Origin: Acidimicrobiaceae bacterium | Lineage (GTDB): Bacteria; Actinomycetota; Acidimicrobiia; Acidimicrobiales; Bog-793 | DNA: 37,508 nt | Direction of reading: 5' to 3' | Assembly: GCA_025464005.1 (NCBI GenBank) | Contig: JAODBO010000037.1 | Location: 1 to 37,508 of the forward strand | In this document: one piece after another, positions 8,156 to 17,720 of the stretch | Position numbering within the stretch: the first letter of the stretch is position 1 | Layout of the letters: every line of letters starts with the position of its first letter | Notes under the pieces: generated by a model | Seen by the model: only the letters and a program-made list of their open reading frames with translations | What the model was told of the DNA's origin: nothing | The model's database searches: none | Position numbers and translations under genes: made by a program

Positions 8156-8755
8156 TCAGCGCTCTCCCTGCACCTTGTTGAGCTCGGCTCTCGATAGCGG
8201 GGGGTGGGCGAGCGCCTCGTTCGAGGGCCGCAGACCGGCGATCGCGAGGTCGAGGCAGCGCTCCCATGCCCGGGGGACGAGCAGCGCGCGTTCGATCATC
8301 ATGCTGAGCAAAATGGCGACGAGCGTTATGTCCTCCGGAGTGACATCAGTCCGGACGCGACCGTGCTGCTGGGCCTCGGATAGGAGGCGGCCGACTAACT
8401 GCCGCGGACGCTTCAGCTGATCCTCGTCACCGTGGGTCCGCCAGAGCTTCGACTGACAGCCGCGGTGCGACGCCTCGAGCTCGCAGACGCGGCGCAGGAA
8501 TAGCTCGAGTCTGCGGCCCTCCAGCTCGCCGAGCGCCAGCTCCGCCGCCTCGACCACCTCGGCGAGGAGCTCACGGACGAGCTCGGCGCTGAGAGCGTCC
8601 TTGGTCGGGAAGCGGCGGTAGCCGGCGATGCGTGCGATCTCCTCGACGCTGCCGTCGAGGCCTTGGTCCGCGAAGACGGCCGCAGCAGCGGCGAGGAGAC
8701 GTTGGCGGTTTTCGGCCGCGTCCCGGCGCAGATGGGGCTCGTCGGTCACAGCCAT
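8156..8755 (-). CDS. TetR-family regulator with shortened recognition helix
   Basis: 199 residues from ATG 8755 (ATG 8767 is four codons upstream). The N-terminus RRDAAENRQRLLAAAAAVFADQGLDGSVEEIARIAG is a normal TetR helix 1-2. It then jumps straight to YRRFPTKDALSAELV. The usual residues between Gly and Tyr (VGVGTV in the other TetR of this window at 31570) are missing, a six-residue in-frame gap at 8620/8621 that removes the turn and most of the DNA-reading helix. The C-terminal ligand domain is complete (LFLRRVCELEASHRGC..., VTPEDITLVAILLSMMIERALLVP). It may be a non-binding allele or have altered specificity. The upstream region holds a decayed membrane-protein remnant that could once have been its target. 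Confidence 0.85.
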   Translation of the reverse strand: MAVTDEPHLRRDAAENRQRLLAAAAAVFADQGLDGSVEEIARIAGYRRFPTKDALSAELVRELLAEVVEAAELALGELEGRRLELFLRRVCELEASHRGCQSKLWRTHGDEDQLKRPRQLVGRLLSEAQQHGRVRTDVTPEDITLVAILLSMMIERALLVPRAWERCLDLAIAGLRPSNEALAHPPLSRAELNKVQGER

Positions 8756-9012
8756 GGAGGCGCCCATCGGTCGCTACTCCGCTTCGCTCCGGCAAGCGTT
8801 CCGGCTGCGACGATCCCGAGCTCGAAATGCCCTTCGGTTCCGGGGACGGGTTCGTGGCCTCCGGCGCGCCGGATTGCCGGTATGAGGAACGAAGCGAGCG
8901 CGGCGAGGAGACCGGCGACGGCCAGCATGGCAAAGCCATGAGTGCAGCCGGACTCCTTCGACGCCGAATAGCAGGGCGACGAGATTCGTCGTCCACACTG
9001 CTATGTCCTGGC
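8756..9012 (-). pseudogene. Possible remnant of an MFS-type membrane protein, frameshifted
   Basis: On the minus strand, one frame reads DIAVWTTNLVALLFGVEGVRL (about 9012-8950). A second frame, shifted by one base, continues HGFAMLAVAGLLAALASF then LIPAIRRAGG (about 8943-8870). Together they resemble the last two transmembrane helices of a DHA2-type MFS exporter, a family often encoded next to TetR regulators. No intact start or upstream domain exists, because RecQ begins at 9054 on the other strand. The interpretation rests on hydrophobicity and position only. It could instead be chance in GC-rich DNA, and this stretch also holds the tetR promoter. Confidence 0.35.
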
Positions 9013-9053
9013 GACGAGACCGCTCCGTCGCTCCGGCGTCGTAAGGTCGGATA

Positions 9054-11195
9054 GTGCTTACTGGAACGTCCGTCGACCGGGACGCCCTCCGCGCCCGGGC
9101 GAACGAGCTCCTCCAGCTCCTCGTCGGTCGACCGGCCGAGCTCCGCGACGACCAGTGGACCGCCATCGAGGCCCTGGTGGCGGACCGGAGACGGGCGCTC
9201 GTCGTGCAGCGCACCGGATGGGGTAAGTCCGCCGTCTATTTCCTCGCGACCGTCCTTCTCCGCGACGGCGGCGCAGGTCCGACCGTCATCGTGTCGCCAC
9301 TGCTAGCCCTCATGCGCAACCAGATAGCGGCAGCGTCACGTACTGGCATCCGAGCCGTCGCCATCAACTCGACGAACGTGCAGGACTGGACCTCGACCTT
9401 CGCGGCCGTGAAGCGAGGGGACGTCGACGTCCTGCTCGTCTCGCCCGAGCGGCTCAATAATCCGGAGTTTCGCGATCGGGTGCTGCCCGAGCTCGTCGCC
9501 TCTTGCGGGCTCCTCGTGGTCGACGAGGCGCACTGCATCTCGGACTGGGGCCACGATTTCCGCCCGGACTACCGGCGTATCAGGTCGTTTCTCGAGGAGC
9601 TGCCGGCGGGCACCCCGGTGCTCGCCACGACCGCGACCGCGCCCAGTCGCGTCGTGCAGGACGTTGCCGACGTGCTTGGCATCTCGCCCGGCGTCGAGGA
9701 CGTGCTCGTGCTACGTGGACCACTCGATCGGGAGAGCCTCCATCTCGCGGTGGTGGAGCTGGAGAGCCAGGCTGAGCGGTTGGCGTGGCTCGCGGACCAC
9801 CTCGCCGAGCTGCCCGGCTCGGGCATCGTCTACACCCTCACGGTCTCCGCGACGACGGAGATCGCCGACTATCTGAGTGGCCAGGGCTTCAAGGTCGCCT
9901 CCTACTCCGGGCGCACCGGAGACGAGGACCGCCTCGCTGCAGAGGAGGACCTCCTCGCGAACCGGGTGAAGGCGCTCGTCGCGACTTCGGCTCTCGGGAT
10001 GGGCTTCGACAAGCCCGACCTCGGATTCGTCGTGCACTTCGGCGCGCCGCCCGGGCCGGTCGCGTACTACCAGCAGGTGGGACGTGCCGGGCGCGGTGTC
10101 GATCGGGCGGAGGCGGTTCTCGTGCCGGGGACCGAGGATCAGGCCATCTGGGAGTACTTCGCCTCCGTGGGCTTCCCCAACGAGGAGCAGGTGTGTTCGG
10201 TGCTGTCGGAGCTCCGAGCCGCATGTGGACCGGTCAGTACGCCGGTGCTCGAGACCAAGGTCGCTCTCAACCGGACCCGGCTCGAACTCTTGCTGAAAGT
10301 GCTCGACGTCGACGGCGCCGTCCGCCGCGTGAAAGGCGGCTGGGAGGCGACCGGCAAGGCGTGGGCCTACGACGTCGAGCGCTATGCGATGGTGGCCGAG
10401 ACGAGGAGATCCGAGCAACGCGCGATGCGGGAGTACATCGCGACCACGTCGTGTCGCATGCGCTTCCTCCTCGAACAGCTCGACGATCCGGGAGCTGTCG
10501 ACTGTGGTCGTTGCGACAACTGCCTCGGCAGCCCGCTCGCCACGGCTACGAGCGCGGTCGCGGTCGAAGCCGCGACGGCGCGGCTCGAGCGCCCAGGAGT
10601 TTCGATCGAAGCGAAGCGTCAGTGGCCGGCGGCGATGGAGAGCCTCGGCGTCGATGTTCGGGGCAAGATACAAGAGGCGGAGCGCGCCGAGGTCGGGCGC
10701 GCGGTCGGGCGCTTCACCGATCTCGGCTATGGCCGGCGGATCCGGTCCGCCGTCGCCGTCGAGGCAGAGGACGCCGACGTCCCGGACGAGCTCGTCGGCG
10801 CTGCGCTCAGGGTGCTCGGCGCATGGAAGGGTGAGTGGCCGACCCGCCCGGTGGGGATCGTGACGGTCGGATCACTGAGCCGTCCCACTCTCGTCGAAAG
10901 CTTTGCTGCCCGCATCGGGTCCGCCGGAAGGCTCCCGGTTGTCGGGACCGTTCGACACCGTGGCGAGCACCGGTTGGAACGCTCCAACAGCGCCTTCCGA
11001 CTACGGGCGGTATTCGGTGCGTATTCGCTCGGACCCGAGCTGACGTCGTTGCTCGCCGGTGAGCTCGCCGGCAAGCCGCTTTTCCTCCTCGACGACTACG
11101 TCGACTCCGGCTGGACTCTGGCCGTCGTGGCGCGCCTACTTCGCCTGGCAGGCGCCGGTCTCGTCTATCCGCTAGTTCTCGGCACGGTCGGTTAG
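9054..11195 (+). CDS. RecQ-family ATP-dependent DNA helicase with C-terminal PRPP-type motif
   Basis: 713 residues from GTG 9054. The helicase core spans ~25-360 with Walker A TGWGKS (54-59), DEAH (157-160), TTATA (192-196) and motif [10 protein letters not shown] (341-348). A RecQ zinc site follows with Cys467, Cys484, Cys487 and Cys490 (DCGRCDNC). The C-terminal ~200 residues lack an HRDC domain. They end in [12 protein letters not shown] near residue 679, which matches the PRPP-binding motif of type I phosphoribosyltransferases (two acidic residues, then D-S-G-W-T). This layout occurs in actinobacterial RecQ-like proteins as far as I recall. The role is 3'-5' DNA unwinding in repair or recombination; the PRT-like tail may bind a nucleotide. 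It stands alone on its strand, convergent with the VOC gene. Confidence 0.92.
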   Translation: MLTGTSVDRDALRARANELLQLLVGRPAELRDDQWTAIEALVADRRRALVVQRTGWGKSAVYFLATVLLRDGGAGPTVIVSPLLALMRNQIAAASRTGIRAVAINSTNVQDWTSTFAAVKRGDVDVLLVSPERLNNPEFRDRVLPELVASCGLLVVDEAHCISDWGHDFRPDYRRIRSFLEELPAGTPVLATTATAPSRVVQDVADVLGISPGVEDVLVLRGPLDRESLHLAVVELESQAERLAWLADHLAELPGSGIVYTLTVSATTEIADYLSGQGFKVASYSGRTGDEDRLAAEEDLLANRVKALVATSALGMGFDKPDLGFVVHFGAPPGPVAYYQQVGRAGRGVDRAEAVLVPGTEDQAIWEYFASVGFPNEEQVCSVLSELRAACGPVSTPVLETKVALNRTRLELLLKVLDVDGAVRRVKGGWEATGKAWAYDVERYAMVAETRRSEQRAMREYIATTSCRMRFLLEQLDDPGAVDCGRCDNCLGSPLATATSAVAVEAATARLERPGVSIEAKRQWPAAMESLGVDVRGKIQEAERAEVGRAVGRFTDLGYGRRIRSAVAVEAEDADVPDELVGAALRVLGAWKGEWPTRPVGIVTVGSLSRPTLVESFAARIGSAGRLPVVGTVRHRGEHRLERSNSAFRLRAVFGAYSLGPELTSLLAGELAGKPLFLLDDYVDSGWTLAVVARLLRLAGAGLVYPLVLGTVG

Positions 11196-11209
11196 CGACC
11201 CACGTTCGG

Positions 11210-11650
11210 TCACCCGCTCGGCGAGCTCGGGCCGGACGTGCTCGGCTGCGCGTGCCCGACTTCCTGCACGAGCCAGCCGTTGCCGTCGGGGTCACTGAAG
11301 CTGAGGAACGAGTTGTAATCGCTGCGTTGGGCATCAGCACCGACTACCTGAGAGCCCGACTCGAAGTGGAAGACGTCGCCTATGTCGGTCCCACGTTCGA
11401 CGAGCTCGGCGCGCGCCGCGTCGATGTCGGGGACGATCAGGTGCAGGCCTTGGAGGGACCCCGCTGATTCTGCATTCTTCATGATGGCAATCGAGCACGC
11501 CGAGCCCGGCGGCGTCAGCTGCACGACGCGGAAGTCGTCACCGGCGCTGTAGTCGACGTGGAGGTTGAAGCCGGCATTGTCGATGTAGAAGGTCTTGGCG
11601 CGGTCGATGTCCGAGACGGGGACCACCACCAGCTCGAGCTTCCAGTCCAC
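11210..11650 (-). CDS. VOC (glyoxalase/bleomycin-resistance fold) family protein
   Basis: 146 residues with two beta-alpha-beta-beta-beta repeats typical of VOC proteins. The first begins LELVVVPVSDIDRAKTFYID and the second GLHLIVPDIDAARAELVERG. The final strand carries FSDPDGNGWLVQEV, with a conserved metal-ligand position. The short Ser/Pro-rich tail (QPSTSGPSSPSG) is probably disordered. Members are dioxygenases, isomerases, glyoxalases or antibiotic-binding proteins; nothing here identifies the substrate. The start ATG 11650 has a good upstream purine-rich site (AAGGAGGC on the minus strand). It is divergent from the phosphoribosyltransferase-erythromycin esterase gene. Confidence 0.87.
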   Translation of the reverse strand: MDWKLELVVVPVSDIDRAKTFYIDNAGFNLHVDYSAGDDFRVVQLTPPGSACSIAIMKNAESAGSLQGLHLIVPDIDAARAELVERGTDIGDVFHFESGSQVVGADAQRSDYNSFLSFSDPDGNGWLVQEVGHAQPSTSGPSSPSG

Positions 11651-11814
11651 GGGTCTGCCTCCTTGGGTGATCGGCTTGGCCTAAGCAGCACGTGGGCCGC
11701 TGGCTGGATCGAGTCAAAACAGTCCGGCGAACCCGCCTCCGAATGGGACCACCCACGCGAAACCACGCGCCCAAGTGGTCCATCGGGGGCTGGCGCAATG
11801 CTAGGCCCGACGAG

Positions 11815-13821
11815 GTGGCTGATCGTGCCTTTGCTGACCGTCGAGACGCTGGCCGTGCCTTGGCGAGCCTGCTCGGGCAGTACCGCGCGCGCCGTGACGT
11901 CGTGGTCCTGGCATTGCCCCGGGGAGGTGTACCTGTCGCGTACGAGGTCGCAGCGGCTCTTGGCGCGCCGCTGGACGTCATCGTCGTGCGCCGACTCGGG
12001 GTCCCGGGCCACGTCGAGCTCGCTATGGGAGCCATTGCGAGCGGCGGCGTGGTGGTCGTCAACGACGATGTCGTCCGCGGTCTCGGCATCTCGGCAGAAG
12101 TGATCCAGCACGTCGCAGACGCGGAGGGACGCGAGCTGGCTAGGCGAGAACGCGCCTACCGGAGTGCGCCGATGGAGGACGTCACCGGCAAGGTCGTGAT
12201 CTTGGTGGACGACGGTCTGGCAACTGGTTCGAGCATGCGCGCTGCAATATCGGCGCTGCGTCGACTGCGACCCGCCCGGATCGTCGTCGCAGTCCCGGCC
12301 GCACCTGAGTCAACCTGCAACGAGATGGCCGCCGAAGCGGACGAGGTGGTGTGCGCGACGACGCCGTCACCGTTCTTCGCGGTCGGCCAGGCCTATTGGA
12401 GCTTCGCTCAGACGACTGACGACGAGGTGTGCGAGCTCCTCGCCGCAGCCTCGGCCAGACGCCATAGCCAGCGTGGCACGAACGGACCCGCGGAGGTGCC
12501 CCTCATCCGCTTGGCCGTCGCGCCCATGACGGACGGGCAACCGCCTCATCAGGCATTGCTCGATCTGGTGGGGGACGCGCACTTCGTGCTGTTGGGTGAG
12601 GCCTCACACGGCACGCATGAGTTCTACGAGCAGCGTGCAAGGATGACTCGCTGGCTAGTCGAGGAGAAAGGGTTCTGCGCGATTGCCGTCGAGGCCGACT
12701 GGCCCGACGCGTATCGGGTCAACCGGTACGTTCGAGGCCGCGGTGAGGACTCGAGCGCGCAAGAGGCGCTGCGGGGTTTCGAGCACTTCCCGAGCTGGAT
12801 GTGGCGGAACGAGGTGACGCTGGACTTCGTCGGTTGGCTGCGGGAACGCAACGACCGATCCCGGCGCGGAGCGCGGGCAAAGGCCGGCTTCTACGGGCTG
12901 GACCTCTACAGCCTCTATCGGTCGATCCACGAGATTGTTGCCTACCTCGAGAAGGTGGACCCGCTGGCGGCGTCCAGGGCCCGTGAGCGCTTCGCCTGCT
13001 TCGATCATCACGACGGCGAGGCCCAGAGCTACGGCTCGCCGGCAGCCTTCGGGGCCGGAGAGTCCTGCGAGAAGGAGGCCGTCGAGCAGCTCGTGGACTT
13101 GCAGCGCAACGCCAGCGAGTACGAGCGGCAGGACGGCCCGGTTGCCGAGGACGGGTATTTCTACGCCGAGCAGAACGCCCGCACGGTGCGCGACGCCGAG
13201 GCGTACTACCGGGCGATGTTCGGAGGCCGGGTCTCGTCTTGGAACCTGCGCGACCGCCACATGGTCGACACCCTCGAAGCCCTCGTGGACCATCTCAGTC
13301 GCCAGCGGGGGGAACAGGCCAAGGTCGTGGTGTGGGCCCACAATTCCCATCTCGGCGACGCCCGGGCGACCGAGGTCTCCTCCCTCGGGGAGATCAACGT
13401 GTGCCAGCTCGTGCGCGAGCGGCATCCGGGGGACTGCCGAGCGATCGGCTTCACCTCCTTCGGCGGGACCGTGACAGCCGCGGACGACTGGGACGGACCG
13501 GCGGAACGCAAACGGATACGTCCCGCACTGCCCGGCAGCTACGAACGGCTCTTTCACGACCTCGGCGAACAGGTCTTCTGGCTCGCGTTCGGGACGGCCC
13601 CACAGGCGGCCGAGCTGCTGCGATCAGCGCGACTCGAGCGGGCCATCGGAGTCGTCTACCGACCCCGGACCGAGCGTCAGAGCCACTACCTTCGCGCCCG
13701 GCTGGCGGATCAATTCGACGCGGTGATCCACATCGACGAGACCCGCGCCGTGGAGCCGATCGAGCGCACGGCCCGCTGGGACGAAGGCGAAGTGCCCGAG
13801 ACGTACCCCTTCGCGGTCTAG
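11815..13821 (+). CDS. Phosphoribosyltransferase-erythromycin esterase fusion protein
   Basis: About 668 residues. The N-terminal ~215 residues are a phosphoribosyltransferase domain: [17 protein letters not shown] near 30-46 and the PRPP loop [11 protein letters not shown] at ~130-140. From ~230 to the end it is an erythromycin-esterase-type domain with [11 protein letters not shown] (261-271), holding the Glu and His of the Ere active site. [13 protein letters not shown] has His509 and His512, and [11 protein letters not shown] follows. The two-domain fusion is known in environmental bacteria. Ere-type hydrolases open macrolide lactones, but most such fusions have untested substrates. GTG 11815 is chosen because the frame upstream to 11692 reads like non-coding sequence ([18 protein letters not shown]). 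No clear Shine-Dalgarno is seen, so the start is uncertain. Confidence 0.88.
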   Translation: MADRAFADRRDAGRALASLLGQYRARRDVVVLALPRGGVPVAYEVAAALGAPLDVIVVRRLGVPGHVELAMGAIASGGVVVVNDDVVRGLGISAEVIQHVADAEGRELARRERAYRSAPMEDVTGKVVILVDDGLATGSSMRAAISALRRLRPARIVVAVPAAPESTCNEMAAEADEVVCATTPSPFFAVGQAYWSFAQTTDDEVCELLAAASARRHSQRGTNGPAEVPLIRLAVAPMTDGQPPHQALLDLVGDAHFVLLGEASHGTHEFYEQRARMTRWLVEEKGFCAIAVEADWPDAYRVNRYVRGRGEDSSAQEALRGFEHFPSWMWRNEVTLDFVGWLRERNDRSRRGARAKAGFYGLDLYSLYRSIHEIVAYLEKVDPLAASRARERFACFDHHDGEAQSYGSPAAFGAGESCEKEAVEQLVDLQRNASEYERQDGPVAEDGYFYAEQNARTVRDAEAYYRAMFGGRVSSWNLRDRHMVDTLEALVDHLSRQRGEQAKVVVWAHNSHLGDARATEVSSLGEINVCQLVRERHPGDCRAIGFTSFGGTVTAADDWDGPAERKRIRPALPGSYERLFHDLGEQVFWLAFGTAPQAAELLRSARLERAIGVVYRPRTERQSHYLRARLADQFDAVIHIDETRAVEPIERTARWDEGEVPETYPFAV

Positions 13822-13900
13822 CCCTTCTCACAGCGAAGTCGGGCCGCTTCTCAGCGCACCCGACATTCCGGCTCGTGCTCTCGCTGGCGACGACCGACGG

Positions 13901-15508
13901 TCAGTCCAAGCCTTGCGGTTCGAGGCCCTCGTTGATCGCTGCCTCCGACCTCGTCGAGTGAGCCCGGAGCCGTCCCGCGGCCTCGGGTGTGTCCAGCTTG
14001 CTCGCTGCAAGGTAGGCGACGAGAACGACGATCGGGATGGCGAACAGCAGTGCCGTCAGCGCATGGCCCACCCCGATGCCGCCGGCATTGTGGGCAAAGC
14101 CGAGCCAGTCCGCGAAGGAGGCGCCTAGTGGGCGGGTGAGGATGTAGGCCAGCCAGAAAGTCGCGACAGCGTTGGCTCGCATCAACCCGTAGGCGAGGCC
14201 GGGGACGGCGAACAAGGCGGCGAACATTACGCCCGAGCCGAGGTATCCGAGCTTGAACGTCGTCGCCGTCAGGTCCCCGGCAGCGGTGCCCAACGCGAAG
14301 GTCGCGAGCACCGTCAACCAGTAGAAGATCTCTCGTCTAGGGGTGTAGATGCTGTGGATCGACAGGGTGCCCTCGGTCCGGTACCAGACGGTCAAGATCA
14401 CGATGAGTGCGACGAGGTAGAAGATGCTGGACGCGGCGTAAGGGACGTGGAGACCGAGGTGGAGCACATCGGCGGCCATGGTGCCGAATACCGCGACCAT
14501 CGCTACCGCGGACCAGTACGTCCAGGCGCTGTAGCGGCGAGCCGACAGCTGGAACGCCATGGCCACGGCGAACCCGATGAAGCCGATGACGACAGCCAAG
14601 TACTGGTTGATGCCGTGGACCAGCGCGTCCGACAGGGATTCGCCCATCGCCGTGCTGAGCAACTTGACGGCCCAGAACAGAGCGGTGATCCGGACAGGGA
14701 CCTTGAGGGCCTGAGCAGCGTTGTTTCTCGTGCGCGACAAGTGACGGGGCGCACCCCGGGGTGCCTCGCGCGCAGGAACACCGGCAGCAGTACTGGTGGC
14801 TCGCCAGTCGCCTGCGCGCTCGTCCACGGCGCTGGTGTCGGAGGGCCGGCGGAGATCCTCGACGTCGGCGCCCCGTCCCATCGCGGCGCGGTCACCGCGG
14901 ACTGCCGAGTTGTAGGAGCGCCAGCGGTGCCAGACGAGGAGCGCGATGGCCAAGACGGCGAGAGCGCCGAGTAGGTAGCCCGCATCGCTGAACCCCTTCA
15001 TGATCGACTTCCACTGGCCGCCGATGCCATATCCGATCAGGGCCATGGCTCCGTCCCACACCAGTGATCCGATGGCGGTCAGAATCCCGAAGCGGAGGGC
15101 GGGCACTCGGGCCACGCCGGCCGGAACGGCGACGAAGTTGCGGATGACCGGCAGCAGGCGACTGCCGAGCACGCCCCATCGTTCGTGGCGCCCGTACCAG
15201 GCCTCGACTCGGTCGAGGTCGTGCGGGCTCAGGAGGACGAAGCGGCCGTAGCGTTCGACAAGGGGCCGCCCACCAGCTCGGCCTACCGCCCAGGCGATGA
15301 AGGCACCCACTACCTCCCCTGCAGTGCCGGCGGCGATGACCCCGGGAAGGCTGAGCGTGCCTTGTGAGGCAAGGACGCCACCGAAGCCGAGCGTCAGCTC
15401 CGACGAGGTTGGCACGCAGCACGACTGGAGCACCGAGAGCACGAAGATGGCGGCGTAGCCCGACGATGTCACGAAGCTCGTCGGGTCGAGCAGAGCGAGA
15501 GACGACAT
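13901..15508 (-). CDS. DedA-family membrane protein fused to a COG4705-type membrane domain
   Basis: 535 residues from ATG 15508. Residues ~10-195 are a DedA (SNARE-associated/VTT) domain with SSELTLGFGGVL, GTAGEVVGAFIAWAVGR and the characteristic SRLLPVIRNFVAVPAG, whose two arginines are needed for activity in E. coli DedA proteins. A hydrophilic linker follows (~200-265, Arg/Ala/Asp-rich). A second module of about eight membrane helices (~270-520) starts VPVRITALFWAVKLLSTAMGE, as in COG4705 uncharacterised membrane-anchored proteins. DedA proteins scramble or flip lipids such as undecaprenyl phosphate; the COG4705 role is unknown. I see no frameshift at the joint, so this looks like a true fusion. 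It is divergent from the histidine kinase, with a 268-bp shared upstream region. Confidence 0.87.
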   Translation of the reverse strand: MSSLALLDPTSFVTSSGYAAIFVLSVLQSCCVPTSSELTLGFGGVLASQGTLSLPGVIAAGTAGEVVGAFIAWAVGRAGGRPLVERYGRFVLLSPHDLDRVEAWYGRHERWGVLGSRLLPVIRNFVAVPAGVARVPALRFGILTAIGSLVWDGAMALIGYGIGGQWKSIMKGFSDAGYLLGALAVLAIALLVWHRWRSYNSAVRGDRAAMGRGADVEDLRRPSDTSAVDERAGDWRATSTAAGVPAREAPRGAPRHLSRTRNNAAQALKVPVRITALFWAVKLLSTAMGESLSDALVHGINQYLAVVIGFIGFAVAMAFQLSARRYSAWTYWSAVAMVAVFGTMAADVLHLGLHVPYAASSIFYLVALIVILTVWYRTEGTLSIHSIYTPRREIFYWLTVLATFALGTAAGDLTATTFKLGYLGSGVMFAALFAVPGLAYGLMRANAVATFWLAYILTRPLGASFADWLGFAHNAGGIGVGHALTALLFAIPIVVLVAYLAASKLDTPEAAGRLRAHSTRSEAAINEGLEPQGLD

Positions 15509-15776
15509 GGTTCTCAGGCGCCCCGCCGCCGGAGGACGGCGATCTTGTCGCCGCAGGGCTTCGTCAGCGCGCGAGCTTCGATCATGGGCTCCCAGAGGGC
15601 GGTCACGTCGGGCAATGTTACGGGCGGCAGCCGCTCGGGGACGCCCGACCACAGGATGATCTCCCGATCCCTCGACTACGACCACGGGGGGACGGCAGTA
15701 CGCCCGTGGGATGATCCGCGGAGCTCGTCAACAGGGCTGCTTACACGCCCCTGCGGCAGCGCGGCACAATGATCGA

Positions 15777-16979
15777 GTGGCCAATCCAGGGATGGTGCTG
15801 GGCTCCAGCACACGTCTCGCCTCGGATTGGTCGCGCGCAGTCGCGTACGACATCGCCCATCCGCAATTGGCCGACACGCTGGCCGTGGCCTGTCTGGCGG
15901 CCGCGAGCACTCCGTGGCTGCTATCGCACACGCACCACGGGCCGGCGGTCTGGCTCTGCGACGTCGGGCTGCTCGTGCCCCTCGTCTGGCGCCGCCGTCA
16001 GCCGGTGGTGGTCTTCGCTTTGCTCGCCGTCGTGGCGTTCGTGCAGTGGCTGACGGCCGAGGCCCTTGTGACCGATGTGGCGTTGCTCGCGGCGCTCTTC
16101 ACGGTGGCATTCGAGCGCCCACTGCGTACCGCCATTGCGGCCGGGACCGTGCTGGAGGCCGGGGTGATCCTCGCCAGCTTCCGCTGGAGTCTGGCGGGAA
16201 GCTGGATCCGATCGCTGGTAGCGCTGTCCGGGTTGGCCGCGGTCGCCCTCCTCCTCGGCGCCATTCTCCGGGTCCGGCGCGCCCACTTGGCCGAGCTGAC
16301 GGAGCGGGCGGCACGCCTCGAGCTCGAACGCGACCAGCAGGCCCAGATCGCCGCTGCAGCCGAGCGAACCCGGATCGCGCGTGAGATGCACGACGTCATC
16401 GCCCACAGCCTGGCCGTGATGGTCACGATGGCCGACGGCGCCACCGCCAAACTGGCCCGTGATCCGGCCAGGGCCGGCACGGCCATCCAGGCGATCTCGG
16501 ATGTCGGCCGCCAGGCACTCGGCGAAACCCGGCGTCTCCTCGGCGTCTTGCGAGCCGAGGACAAAGGCCCCGACCTGGCGCCCCAGCCGGGGCTCGCCCA
16601 GCTGGAGGAGCTCATGGAGCAATTGCGCGCCACCGGCCTCAAGGCCGACCTCGTGAAGCAGGGCCGGCCCTTCGACCTCCCTCCCGGAGCCGAGCTCACC
16701 GTGTATCGCCTCGTACAGGAGGCCGGCACCAACACCCTCAAGCATGCTCCCACCGCCACGTCCTTTCGCGTCCGACTCGACTTCTCCCATCCCCGCCTGC
16801 TGCTGGAAGCGGTCGACGATGGACCGCGGGTTCTCGCCCGTAACTCGGGCGGCGCCGGACATGGGATCGCCGGGATGCGAGAGCGGGTCAGCCTCTACGG
16901 TGGGACGGTCGACACGGGACCCAGCCCGGACGGGGGATGGGTGGTGCGAGCCTCGCTCGACGCGACGTCGGGACCGTGA
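15777..16979 (+). CDS. NarL-type sensor histidine kinase
   Basis: About 400 residues. The N-terminal sensor has roughly five hydrophobic segments (~40-165), so it is an integral-membrane sensor without a large extracellular domain. A coiled-coil-like stretch (AELTERAARLELERDQQAQ) leads to the HisKA_3 dimerisation box REMHDVIAHSL with phospho-acceptor His205. The ATP-binding region has an N box variant EAGTNTLKHA, then EAVDDGP and GHGIAGMRERV. It phosphorylates the response regulator encoded directly downstream. The start is GTG 15777, with ATG 15792 as an alternative; neither has a clear Shine-Dalgarno. The stop TGA overlaps the regulator GTG start, so the two are translationally coupled. Confidence 0.9.
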   Translation: MANPGMVLGSSTRLASDWSRAVAYDIAHPQLADTLAVACLAAASTPWLLSHTHHGPAVWLCDVGLLVPLVWRRRQPVVVFALLAVVAFVQWLTAEALVTDVALLAALFTVAFERPLRTAIAAGTVLEAGVILASFRWSLAGSWIRSLVALSGLAAVALLLGAILRVRRAHLAELTERAARLELERDQQAQIAAAAERTRIAREMHDVIAHSLAVMVTMADGATAKLARDPARAGTAIQAISDVGRQALGETRRLLGVLRAEDKGPDLAPQPGLAQLEELMEQLRATGLKADLVKQGRPFDLPPGAELTVYRLVQEAGTNTLKHAPTATSFRVRLDFSHPRLLLEAVDDGPRVLARNSGGAGHGIAGMRERVSLYGGTVDTGPSPDGGWVVRASLDATSGP

Positions 16980-17674
16980 CGGGGACGGATGGCCCCCGAC
17001 CCGTGCGGGTCCTACTCGTCGACGACCAGGAGCTGATGCGTCAGGGCCTGCGGATGGTGCTCGAGGAGCAACCCGATCTGCTCGTCGTCGGCGAAGCCGG
17101 TGACGGCGACGATGCGGTCCGCGCCGCTGCCGACCTGGACCCCGATGTGATCGTCATGGATGTACGCATGCCGGGCTCGGACGGAATCGAGGCCACACGG
17201 CGGATTACCGCCGCCAACCCCCGCTCGCGGGTGCTGATCCTGACCACCTTCGACCTCGACGAGTACGCCTTCTCGGCCCTGCGCTTCGGCGCCAGCGGAT
17301 TCCTGCTGAAGGACGTCCCGCCAGCAGAGCTGGCGCAGGCCATCCGCAACATCGCCGATGGAGACGCGGTCGTGGCTCCTAGCGTCACCCGCCGGCTCCT
17401 CGACGCGTACGCGCACCGCCTTCCCGACCTGCGTCAACGATCCACCGTGGACCAGGACGTGCTCCTCGCCACCCTGACCGAACGCGAACAGGAGATCCTG
17501 ATCGAGGTCGCCGCCGGACTCTCCAATACCGAGATCGCGTCCAAGCTCTACCTCGCAGAGGCGACCGTGAAGACCCATCTCGGCCGAATCCTCAGCAAGC
17601 TCGGCCTCCGAGACCGGGTGCAGGTAGTGGTCTACGCCTACCAGACCGGCTTGGTTCGCCCTGGTGGCCCGTAG
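16976..17674 (+). CDS. NarL/LuxR-type response regulator
   Basis: 232 residues. The receiver domain at 10-130 has Asp16-Asp17 (VDDQELMRQG), phospho-acceptor Asp62 (IVMDVRMPG), the Thr switch (LILTTFD) and conserved Lys (FLLKDVPP). The LuxR-type helix-turn-helix at ~165-225 reads LTEREQEILIEVAAGLSNTE and then KTHLGRILSKLGLRDR. It is a DNA-binding transcription factor activated by the upstream kinase. The GTG start at 16976 shares GTGA with the kinase stop codon. The genes they control are not evident; the divergent DedA-fusion gene, upstream of the pair, is a reasonable candidate. Confidence 0.94.
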   Translation: MTGTDGPRPVRVLLVDDQELMRQGLRMVLEEQPDLLVVGEAGDGDDAVRAAADLDPDVIVMDVRMPGSDGIEATRRITAANPRSRVLILTTFDLDEYAFSALRFGASGFLLKDVPPAELAQAIRNIADGDAVVAPSVTRRLLDAYAHRLPDLRQRSTVDQDVLLATLTEREQEILIEVAAGLSNTEIASKLYLAEATVKTHLGRILSKLGLRDRVQVVVYAYQTGLVRPGGP

Positions 17675-17720
17675 GAGAATCCGGAGGAGCGAGACATCGT
17701 CTGCGGGTGCACTTGACGGC

